Source of the DNA: CAG-841 sp963614875
GTDB lineage: Bacteria > Bacillota > Clostridia > Oscillospirales > CAG-272
Direction of reading: 5' to 3'
NCBI GenBank assembly: GCA_963614875.1
Contig: CAVEFC010000001.1
Span: forward strand, 124,001-188,000
DNA: 64,000 bases
The stretch's first letter is position 1. Every line of letters starts with the position of its first letter. This document shows, piece after piece, positions 7,741-14,230 of the stretch. The position numbers and the translations under genes are program-made. Under the pieces are notes generated by a model. That model was not told the DNA's origin, searched no databases, and worked only from the letters and a program-made list of their open reading frames with translations.

Positions 7741-10700
7741 CCGTTTCCGCCTCCGATCAGATAAAATTCCGCTTCTTCAAGCAGTACATCAAAGATAAAA
7801 TCCCGCCTGTCCATCGCCTCGGCATAGCGGATCGCCTGAAACGGCGGCGTGATCTTTGCAAGGCACAACCGACAGGCGGTGGCTACCGCCTCACGGTAAT
7901 CCACGCCCGGCAAACGGGTGTGGTAAGCGTCGATCATAGCTGTCATTTCGGGCGTGTCGTTTTTGTAGTGCAGTTTGCTTTTGTCAGCCAACCTGTTGGT
8001 GTCGTCAATATCGCAGATAATGTCACCGAACACCCGGTACCCGCCCATGCGGAAATCCGAGAACAAGCCGTCATACGCCCGAAAAGCCTCTTCGGGTAGG
8101 TATTCTTGTAGAAAGGATAAACGCTCCTCCGGCTTCATGAAATGCCACTGTTCGGCTCGCAGCGCGTCACGGACGGTCTTAATTCGGGCGGCGGCGATTC
8201 CCGTGAACAGTGCATACAGGCTGTCGGTATCATAGGTGTTTTCCTGATTCCGCATGGTCAGAATACGGTCAATGTCCCGGCGCTTGGAATTGCCCGGCGT
8301 CGGGTGCTTGCGCGACCGAATGCGTCGCAGGCAATGGTCATAGGTGTCGATAAGTTCCCGAATCGGCTGGAACAGTGACGGGTCAAGATTATCTTTCCAA
8401 TTCGAATGCCTGGCAAAAGTGAACAGTTCTGCGGATGGCGCAGGTTTTATCACTTTTCGCGGCGTGTGCTTTTTCAGCATGTGGGCATAGTATGGCAGCT
8501 TCTCTACATTTGCCGTGACGCTCTCCCAGTCTGTCCCGTCGATATAATCCTTCATTTGTTCCGCAAAGGTGTCCTCATACCATGCAGGGCGATCTTCCGC
8601 ATCCTCAAGCAGTCGCTTGTATTTCAGATACCGGCTGCATGGCTTGTCGTCAGTGTGCAGGTATGCCGACAGGTCGGGCTTGATACCGCTTTTGGCAGAG
8701 TCGATCTCAAGTCCCGTCAGGATAGCAAGCGTTTCGCTTTCCTGTCTGCACTTTTCCTTGATGTCGGCATCTGCATTTTCATCGTAAGCGAGAATACTGC
8801 GGTCAAGCGCGGCATTGGAAATCTGCCCGACGCGCGAGGAAAAGGTGCTCTTGACTGCCTCAAACCGAGCGTGCAGGTCATTTGCATCCCACAACTGCGG
8901 TTCGGCGGTCGGAATACTGAGCAGGGGCAGATTGTTACGGCTTGCGAATCTGTCTTCAAATGGATTTGCCGTTTCCTTATAGTGAGAGGCAATGCTTTCA
9001 CAGATCACCGGCTCATAGATCACCTTTACCATATCCCCGTCATAGTCCGCCCCGCCGAGCCGTTCGGCAATGAGCGACCACGGTTCTACCATTACGACAC
9101 CGGACAGGTGCGAAAGATACCGACGGCGGATGCCATGTTCATGGCTTTGCGGATATACCACGACCTCCTCGTTCTTTGCAATATGCGGATTGCGTAGGAT
9201 CGCCGTCATGTGACTGCCGGTCAGTCCGTATGCGGTTGTATAGCGGCAACGCGCGTCAAGCAACTCCCGGTAGATTTCCTCCGCATTTCTGTTGCCGTCT
9301 GTATAGGGTTTTAGCAGTTCGGCAAGAAACAAGGTCAGATCCGCCGAAAGATAGGCAACCCCTCCGCGCACGAGCAGATTGCCGCGGGCAAAATTCCGCA
9401 AAACGGTATTTGCGGCGCGGTCAAGCTCCCGCCGGTACTCTTTTTCCGCGAGCAAAAGGTCATTGCGGTGAAGCATCCCGGCAAGGCGGTAACCCCGGCT
9501 TCTCGGATTTTTCGGTGCATGGTCGACATAGTAGTCAAATTGAAACCATTCGTCGTTGAGAAGGCGATAGTAGATCTCCTCGGTCGTTTTGGTCAGCCAC
9601 GCTCCGGTATCGCTGTCGTTTTGTTCGTCCTCTTTGTCCATACGGTCTTTCATCCAATCAAACGGCAAGCCAACCGGTCTGAACTGTTCACCACTCAGAG
9701 CGAGCGTAGAAAGGAACTGATAGTTCAGATCGGTAGACTGTTCACTATCCGTGCGGTTCACACCCGTAATATACAGCGTGTGACGGTAGGCGCGCAGGCG
9801 TTTCAGATATTCCGAAAAGGACAGCCCGTTTTCCGTCATCCAACCGCATCCCTTGAATTGGCTCCTCGTCAGAATCATCCGGACGCGTTCAATAGGATGC
9901 TCCACACCCCACAGATCCGTGATTTTCGTGACGGTTGCCTCACGGAACAGTCCGTGAAAGTCCACCTCATGCACCATGCCCTTGATATACGGCATCCGGA
10001 TCTGGAACGAGGTATGAATGTGCTTTCCGCAGTACAACCGATCGATCTCTTCCGCAAGCGCAGGGGAAAGAATGCCTTCGCCGTCAAACAGCGTGACTTT
10101 TACATCGCTCTTTTTCTCCACTCTCTCGTAGTTGCGAACATCGCCGATACCTGTCCTATCTTCCACGGTAATGACATCCACATCCGGATAGACAGCCGTC
10201 GGATTGTCGATGACAACGATCGCATCCTTGTCCCACAGCATATCCGTTTCAATGCGTGTTCCGCTCGAAAACAGCAGACCGTTATAGGCGTAGAGCTTGG
10301 ACAATTGGCAAACGCCAAGTGTCATGCCGACTGTCATACGGCGGGAAAGCTCCTCATATATATCCGCGCGGACAAAAGAAAGCATAGCGCTGCGGCTCAT
10401 ACTGCCCGAGCGTTCAAAGGCGAGATAGCGTGCGTCTCCCTGACCGAAGTTCAATGTAATCCCCTCCGGGGAAAACATGGCTTCGGTCTTTTTTTGCATG
10501 AGCGCCGCTTTCGGGTTATCCGCATCCCGATCAAATATTCCTTTGAAGTCAAGATAGAGTATTACATCCGCAAGATCGGAGATCGGCGTGTCCGAGGTGG
10601 ATTGCTTGTATTTCTCCCCGCGGAGGATGCACATAGCCTGAAAGAAAATGGCGTTGTCCTCCTGCCAGGTATCACCGTCTCCCATGATGATGCTTTTCGT

Positions 10701-10808
10701 CTGCGCCGGCGTCAGTGCAAAAGAATAGGTGCCCTGATCGATTGGTTTAGCATAGGGCAGCATAGCCTGCACCGACAGTCGCCGTATAAGATATCTGAGT
10801 TTCGCCAT
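7737..10808 (-). CDS. Double-psi beta-barrel polymerase, RdRP/YonO-like
   Basis: A 1023-residue soluble protein. Key evidence: the sequence GGADYDGDMV with aspartates at about 588, 590 and 592, which matches the metal-binding DbDGD motif of cellular RNA-dependent RNA polymerases and of the NADFDGD loop of RNA polymerase beta-prime. About 49 residues before it is ILRNPHIAKNEEVVVYP (RNPH near 539-542), which aligns by eye with the RNPclHPGD segment that precedes DLDGD in eukaryotic RdRPs. The start at 10808 (MAKLRY) has ACGGAGGTCTCC upstream, better than the ATG at 10844. Its own promoter is at 10835-10863. Expected activity is template-directed RNA synthesis; template type and role are unknown. 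It occupies the left arm of the mobilizable element. Confidence 0.75.
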   Translation of the reverse strand: MAKLRYLIRRLSVQAMLPYAKPIDQGTYSFALTPAQTKSIIMGDGDTWQEDNAIFFQAMCILRGEKYKQSTSDTPISDLADVILYLDFKGIFDRDADNPKAALMQKKTEAMFSPEGITLNFGQGDARYLAFERSGSMSRSAMLSFVRADIYEELSRRMTVGMTLGVCQLSKLYAYNGLLFSSGTRIETDMLWDKDAIVVIDNPTAVYPDVDVITVEDRTGIGDVRNYERVEKKSDVKVTLFDGEGILSPALAEEIDRLYCGKHIHTSFQIRMPYIKGMVHEVDFHGLFREATVTKITDLWGVEHPIERVRMILTRSQFKGCGWMTENGLSFSEYLKRLRAYRHTLYITGVNRTDSEQSTDLNYQFLSTLALSGEQFRPVGLPFDWMKDRMDKEDEQNDSDTGAWLTKTTEEIYYRLLNDEWFQFDYYVDHAPKNPRSRGYRLAGMLHRNDLLLAEKEYRRELDRAANTVLRNFARGNLLVRGGVAYLSADLTLFLAELLKPYTDGNRNAEEIYRELLDARCRYTTAYGLTGSHMTAILRNPHIAKNEEVVVYPQSHEHGIRRRYLSHLSGVVMVEPWSLIAERLGGADYDGDMVKVIYEPVICESIASHYKETANPFEDRFASRNNLPLLSIPTAEPQLWDANDLHARFEAVKSTFSSRVGQISNAALDRSILAYDENADADIKEKCRQESETLAILTGLEIDSAKSGIKPDLSAYLHTDDKPCSRYLKYKRLLEDAEDRPAWYEDTFAEQMKDYIDGTDWESVTANVEKLPYYAHMLKKHTPRKVIKPAPSAELFTFARHSNWKDNLDPSLFQPIRELIDTYDHCLRRIRSRKHPTPGNSKRRDIDRILTMRNQENTYDTDSLYALFTGIAAARIKTVRDALRAEQWHFMKPEERLSFLQEYLPEEAFRAYDGLFSDFRMGGYRVFGDIICDIDDTNRLADKSKLHYKNDTPEMTAMIDAYHTRLPGVDYREAVATACRLCLAKITPPFQAIRYAEAMDRRDFIFDVLLEEAEFYLIGGGNG

Positions 10809-10834
10809 GGAGACCTCCGTAATTGTTTTTTTAT

Positions 10835-10863
10835 AGTATACCATAGATTGCCGAGAAAATCAA
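10835..10863 (-). promoter_or_regulatory. Promoter of the polymerase-like operon
   Basis: Minus strand TTGATT (10863-10858), 17-base spacer, TATACT (10840-10835), about 27 bases before the ATG at 10808. The transcript would carry the polymerase and its partner. Confidence 0.65.
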
Positions 10864-10935
10864 TTTGTATCTTTATAACTACTCCCATATTGTTAAGAAA
10901 ATGCAAAAGCAAACAAACTGGTATCTGTATAAAAA

Positions 10936-10997
10936 TGGCGTAACAAGCGGAACAGATAAAACTCCGGTTGCCGGTTTTTGTTTCGTTTGTTACGCCA
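10936..10997. other. Candidate oriT: 19-bp inverted repeat
   Basis: Arms TGGCGTAACAAGCGGAACA (10936-10954) and TGTTTCGTTTGTTACGCCA (10979-10997) pair at 17 of 19 positions, with the outer 11 perfect; the loop includes a small CCGGTTGCCGG hairpin. It lies between the two divergent arms of the element, upstream of mobC, where oriT is usual for MOBP-type systems. The nick site cannot be placed from sequence alone. Confidence 0.45.
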
Positions 10998-11080
10998 AAT
11001 TCAGATAAGCAGGTGCTTTCTTTTCGCAGAATTGTATTTATAAATACTGCTCACATATCATCGGAAAGGAGGAAAAGCGA

Positions 11081-11116
11081 ATGATAGAAATTGCGGACAA
11101 TATACACGGGTCGTAG
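11081..11116 (+). CDS. Possible 11-residue leader ORF of the mob operon
   Basis: ATG at 11081 with a very strong AAAGGAGGAAAAGCGA site and a stop at 11114. It reads MIEIADNIHGS. It is followed directly by a series of stem-loops. It may be a translated leader that controls mobC expression, or the ribosome site may be a chance purine run. Confidence 0.3.
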   Translation: MIEIADNIHGS

Positions 11117-11150
11117 CGAGACGACTTCCCGCTTCAGCGGGGCAAGCAGA

Positions 11151-11250
11151 GCGTTTGGACTCCCACCGCCAAAGGCGGTCGGAGCCAAACGCATTATTTT
11201 TTCGGGCGGAAGCCCGAACCCACTTGCCTTTTCTTTGAGAAAAGAAAAGG
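11151..11250 (+). other. Cluster of stem-loops upstream of mobC
   Basis: Three hairpins in a row. The largest, 11151-11192, pairs GCGTTTGG through CACCGCC with GGCGGT through CCAAACGC and is followed by ATTATTTTTT, so it may terminate or attenuate. Then TTCGGGC/GCCCGAA at about 11201-11218, and a perfect 10-bp palindrome CCTTTTCTTT-GAGA-AAAGAAAAGG at 11227-11250. A further hairpin CCCGCT/AGCGGG lies just before, near 11128-11140. The region may be part of oriT or control of mob transcription. Confidence 0.5.
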
Positions 11251-11304
11251 GTAAGCCAAAAGAAACGAATTTAATTATATCAATTTTCAGAGAGGTGATT
11301 TACA

Positions 11305-11649
11305 ATGGCGACCAAAGGTCGCAAACGAAACAGAAAAAAGTCCTTTTGGGTGACAGACAGCGAATGGAAAGCAATTGAAAAGATTGCCGCCGGTATCGGC
11401 ATGGGCATCGGTGAATATCTTCGCATCTCTGCACTCGGCAAGACAATCTATCAGATTGAAGAATTGAAGCCGGTTCTTCATGAGCTGAAATGTATCAGCC
11501 GCAATCTCAATCAGCTTACCATGCTTTCACATCAGGGCGTGGTGCGGACGGTCAATCTGACCGCAACGGCGGATGGCATCGGTCGGTGCTTTGAGGCAAT
11601 CAACAAGCTGTACGCCGACACCGATGCGGTGATACAGGGTGGAGGTTGA
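11305..11649 (+). CDS. mobC: MobC-like relaxosome accessory protein
   Basis: A 114-residue basic protein of the bacterial mobilisation (MobC) type. The N-terminus is rich in Lys/Arg, then FWVTDSEWKAIEKIAA, a ribbon-helix-helix-like region with GIGEYLRISAL near 33-43, and a helical C-terminus with LKCISRNLNQL, which is the conserved NLNQL pattern of the family. MobC proteins bind oriT and help the relaxase open the strands. The ribosome site is GAGAGGTG before ATG 11305; the relaxase gene starts 6 bases after the stop. Confidence 0.88.
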   Translation: MATKGRKRNRKKSFWVTDSEWKAIEKIAAGIGMGIGEYLRISALGKTIYQIEELKPVLHELKCISRNLNQLTMLSHQGVVRTVNLTATADGIGRCFEAINKLYADTDAVIQGGG

Positions 11650-11655
11650 TGTTCT

Positions 11656-13809
11656 ATGGCAACCGTTATTTTCATCAAGGAGAGCAAGCAGACGCCGAGT
11701 GCCATGCGCGGTTGTATCCGTTACTGCGTGCAGGAGAATAAAACCGTTGACGAAAACGGGAGGCAGTATGTCGGCGGTGTCAACTGCCTCGGTCAGCACG
11801 CTTATCAAGAATTCATGGCAACCAAAAATCTTTACGGCAAAGCCGATGGCACTTACTTCTATCAGTATGTGCAGTCATTTCTGCCGGGGGAAATTCAGTC
11901 TTACGAAGAAGCTCACCGCATCGGTCTGGAATTTGCCGGGAATTCCTTTCAAGGATATGAGGTCTTGGTTGCCACGCATCTGGACGCTTACGATGACGGC
12001 GGCGTTCAGAGAGTACACAACCATTTTATTGTCAATTCGGTCGGCTTTGAGGACGGCAGGAAGATTCACTTCACGCCGAACACCTTGCAGGAACTGCGGA
12101 AGATCAGCGATGACATCTGCCGTGACCACGGTCTGTCTGTGCTGCCTCCGTCGGAGCGCAGAAACGGTCAGGGCATCGGTACGCGGGAGTACCATGCAAC
12201 GATGAGAGGCGAGGGATGGAAGTTCGGGCTGATCAATGACATTGACACTGCCATGACGCAGGCAGGCGACAGACGCGAGTTTTGTGATATCCTTGCTTCT
12301 GTCGGTTATTCCGTTACCTGGACGGAGGAAAGAAAATATATCACATTCACCTGTCCGAACGGGCGCAAGGTTCGTGACAACAAATTACACGACAACAAAT
12401 ATACCAAGGAGAATTTAGAGTATGAATTCAGAATACGAAAACAAATTACAGAACACGCCGGCAGTCAGTTCCATGGACAAACTGAAAGCAGCATCCAGAA
12501 CGGCAGTCAAGACAATCGAGGAAACACCGTATCAGCCGATTGTTTATGCGATTCCGAAGGAGGATTGGAACGCCTTTCGGGAATGGACGAAACAGGCGGT
12601 GACATTTCAACCCACGCTGTATCAGCAGATAGCGGCACTGACGACCAAGAAGGAATCAGAGGCTTACACGGACGAGATATGGAGCGAAATCCGGAATTGG
12701 GCGGAGGAGGTGACCGGAAACGTGCAGAAAACAGCGGAGAGCATTGTGCCGAGAGTGCAGACGCTGTTGAATCAGAACAAGGAGCTACTCGAACAGGATG
12801 GGAGGATGCGCGAGCAGTTTATCTCAGGTCTCGACTTGAAGGAAACCAATCGCATCAAAGAATTCAAAGATCTGCTTATGGGTATGAAGCGGTGGATCAT
12901 CACGGCGATTGCATCGACCATCGGCGGTTCGGCGATTTTAAGTACGGTGATCTGTCTTCTGATGAGATAACAGCGTTCTTCAAAAGCGAACGGAAAGAAA
13001 CCGACCTGCCCGATGACGAACCGACAGAAACGGAAGATCTGACACAGAGAAAATACAATGATCTGCGGGAGCAGGCGGAGCTTGGTAACCTATATGCCGG
13101 GTGCCGTCTCTCCTGTATTTTGTTTGACGAGGACAGTCCGTACTACGATGCGTACGGCGGCGCATATTACCTTGAATCCTCCGCAAAGCAGGGCTACCAT
13201 GTGGCGCAGTATCGGCTCGGCAAGATGATCTATGAGGGTGGTTATTACCGTCGTATTCCCGAGAACGCCGAGTATTGGCTTTTGCTGTCCGCAAGGCAGA
13301 ACAACCCGTATGCCGAGGCATTGCTGGGGCGATTGTACCTCATCGGAGATTTTCTACACCTTGACCGCAAGGCTGGCGTCGATCTTCTGTACGATGCAAT
13401 ACGCCATGGGAACGCTCACGCTGCATATACGCTCGGCAAATATTACGCCGACGGAAAGTACCTGAAAAAAGACATTCCGAAAGCTGTCGCGCTTTTGGAG
13501 CAGGCGGCGCAGATGGGCGACCTTCATGCGGAGTACAGGCTCGCCAAGATCTATCTCTTTGAGTCGGACTGTTTTGATTGGCAGAAAGCCGTGGAGTATC
13601 TGAACACGGCTGCGCACAAGGGCAACGAAAATGCCTATCGGGCATTGCAGAACATGAGCCAAAGCACGGTGATCTCTATCACCACCGGCATTGCCGACCT
13701 GGTCGGCGATCTGTCTGCTGTGTTCGATGAAAGACCGGCGGTGGAGGATTGCACTACCATGCCGGAACGCAGGGAAAGGAAGAAATATGAGTATGAGCAG
13801 AGTTTATAG
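11656..13809 (+). CDS. MOB relaxase fused to C-terminal Sel1-like repeats
   Basis: A 717-residue protein. Residues 1-250 are a MobA/VirD2-type relaxase: candidate nicking tyrosine at Y23 (IRYCVQ) and the metal-binding histidines H108, H121 and H123 (VHNHFIVNSV). Residues about 256-438 are read in the same DNA as the overprinted MobB-like gene and look like a low-complexity Gly/Asp/Ser/Glu/Arg linker. Residues about 470-675 carry at least five Sel1-like (TPR-type) repeats, for example AEYRLAKIYLFE and AAYTLGKYYADG. Sel1 repeats normally mediate protein contacts, perhaps with a coupling protein. The frame is unbroken across all three parts. Confidence 0.88.
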   Translation: MATVIFIKESKQTPSAMRGCIRYCVQENKTVDENGRQYVGGVNCLGQHAYQEFMATKNLYGKADGTYFYQYVQSFLPGEIQSYEEAHRIGLEFAGNSFQGYEVLVATHLDAYDDGGVQRVHNHFIVNSVGFEDGRKIHFTPNTLQELRKISDDICRDHGLSVLPPSERRNGQGIGTREYHATMRGEGWKFGLINDIDTAMTQAGDRREFCDILASVGYSVTWTEERKYITFTCPNGRKVRDNKLHDNKYTKENLEYEFRIRKQITEHAGSQFHGQTESSIQNGSQDNRGNTVSADCLCDSEGGLERLSGMDETGGDISTHAVSADSGTDDQEGIRGLHGRDMERNPELGGGGDRKRAENSGEHCAESADAVESEQGATRTGWEDARAVYLRSRLEGNQSHQRIQRSAYGYEAVDHHGDCIDHRRFGDFKYGDLSSDEITAFFKSERKETDLPDDEPTETEDLTQRKYNDLREQAELGNLYAGCRLSCILFDEDSPYYDAYGGAYYLESSAKQGYHVAQYRLGKMIYEGGYYRRIPENAEYWLLLSARQNNPYAEALLGRLYLIGDFLHLDRKAGVDLLYDAIRHGNAHAAYTLGKYYADGKYLKKDIPKAVALLEQAAQMGDLHAEYRLAKIYLFESDCFDWQKAVEYLNTAAHKGNENAYRALQNMSQSTVISITTGIADLVGDLSAVFDERPAVEDCTTMPERRERKKYEYEQSL
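12422..12970 (+). CDS. MobB-like membrane protein overprinted inside the relaxase gene
   Basis: A 182-residue protein encoded wholly within the relaxase gene in another frame. ATG 12422 has AAGGAGAATTTAGAGT upstream. The N-terminal part contains TPYQPIVYAIPKEDWNAF; the middle is a long helix with EIRNWAEEVTGNVQKTAES; the C-terminus is a single membrane segment at about 158-180 ending near the stop. The ordinary amino-acid mix here, against the odd low-complexity mix in the relaxase frame, suggests that this is the functional frame of the region. In RSF1010-type plasmids mobB also lies in a different frame inside mobA and is a membrane protein that assists the relaxosome; a similar job is inferred. 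Confidence 0.75.
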   Translation: MNSEYENKLQNTPAVSSMDKLKAASRTAVKTIEETPYQPIVYAIPKEDWNAFREWTKQAVTFQPTLYQQIAALTTKKESEAYTDEIWSEIRNWAEEVTGNVQKTAESIVPRVQTLLNQNKELLEQDGRMREQFISGLDLKETNRIKEFKDLLMGMKRWIITAIASTIGGSAILSTVICLLMR

Positions 13810-13892
13810 TATCACATTTTTATTATCTGAATTATTTTCTCTTGAAGGGAGGAAAATATATCTGAACAATCCTGAAAGAACGAGGTAACCGG

Positions 13893-14072
13893 ATGGGGAA
13901 AGTTATAACTGACGAAGAACGCGAAAAACGCATGGCAGAGGATATGTGGCTTAATTATTTCAATCGTTATCTGTTTGAGAGCGGTACAATCTCAGAGAAA
14001 GAATACAAGAGAATGACCGAAAAGATTGCCGCAAGAAAAGCAAAACGCTATCCTGAAAGGGACGCAAGGTGA
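13893..14072 (+). CDS. Small accessory protein of the recombinase module (59 aa)
   Basis: A 59-residue, strongly charged protein: DEEREKRMAEDMWLNYFN at the start and then SGTISEKEYKRMTEKI, a SHOCT-like pattern. Short proteins of this kind are often found just before serine recombinase genes on gut Firmicutes elements; an excisionase or recombination directionality role is possible but not shown. ATG 13893 follows GAGGTAACCGG. A perfect palindrome lies directly after the stop. Confidence 0.75.
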   Translation: MGKVITDEEREKRMAEDMWLNYFNRYLFESGTISEKEYKRMTEKIAARKAKRYPERDAR

Positions 14073-14084
14073 GCGGGTTCACCT

Positions 14085-14105
14085 CGGAGTGCTTAAAGCA
14101 CTCCG
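14085..14105. repeat. Perfect 21-bp palindrome before the recombinase
   Basis: CGGAGTGCTT-A-AAGCACTCCG, 10-bp arms with one central base, 13 bases after the 59-residue ORF. No T run follows, so it is more likely an operator or recombinase/accessory binding site than a terminator. Confidence 0.55.
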
Positions 14106-14155
14106 ATACATAAATGTTTGTCAAAGATATTATTTGACAAATTTCGATTTCTGTA

Positions 14156-14184
14156 TTGCAATATAAGGTCGATTGTGGTATAAT
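14156..14184 (+). promoter_or_regulatory. Promoter of the serine recombinase gene
   Basis: TTGCAA (14156-14161), 17-base spacer, TATAAT (14179-14184), about 47 bases before the start chosen at 14231. The hexamers lie between ATTGCA and TGCAAT half-sites that form an inverted repeat, which could hold a regulator. Confidence 0.6.
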
Positions 14185-14230
14185 GCAATCAATAGATAAT
14201 GATAAAACGAATTTACGAAAGGGCGATGAT

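Noticed and set aside
7737..10808. DYDGD protein as a piece of a normal RNA polymerase beta-prime subunit
   Set aside because: No zinc ribbon, no NADFDGDQM wording, no rpoB beside it, and the preceding RNPH segment fits the RdRP-type order better.
9468..10943. 491-codon plus-strand ORF opposite the polymerase-like gene
   Set aside because: Exact antisense of the DYDGD-containing gene, no start signal, His/Arg-rich composition typical of a reverse frame.
12422..12970. Frameshift between relaxase and a downstream Sel1 gene
   Set aside because: The relaxase frame is open without a break from 11656 to 13809, so the second frame is an overlap and not the product of a frameshift.
14134..14162. 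TTGACA at 14134 with TGCAAT as a second recombinase promoter
   Set aside because: The -10 is poor; TTGCAA-17-TATAAT at 14156-14184 is a much better pair.
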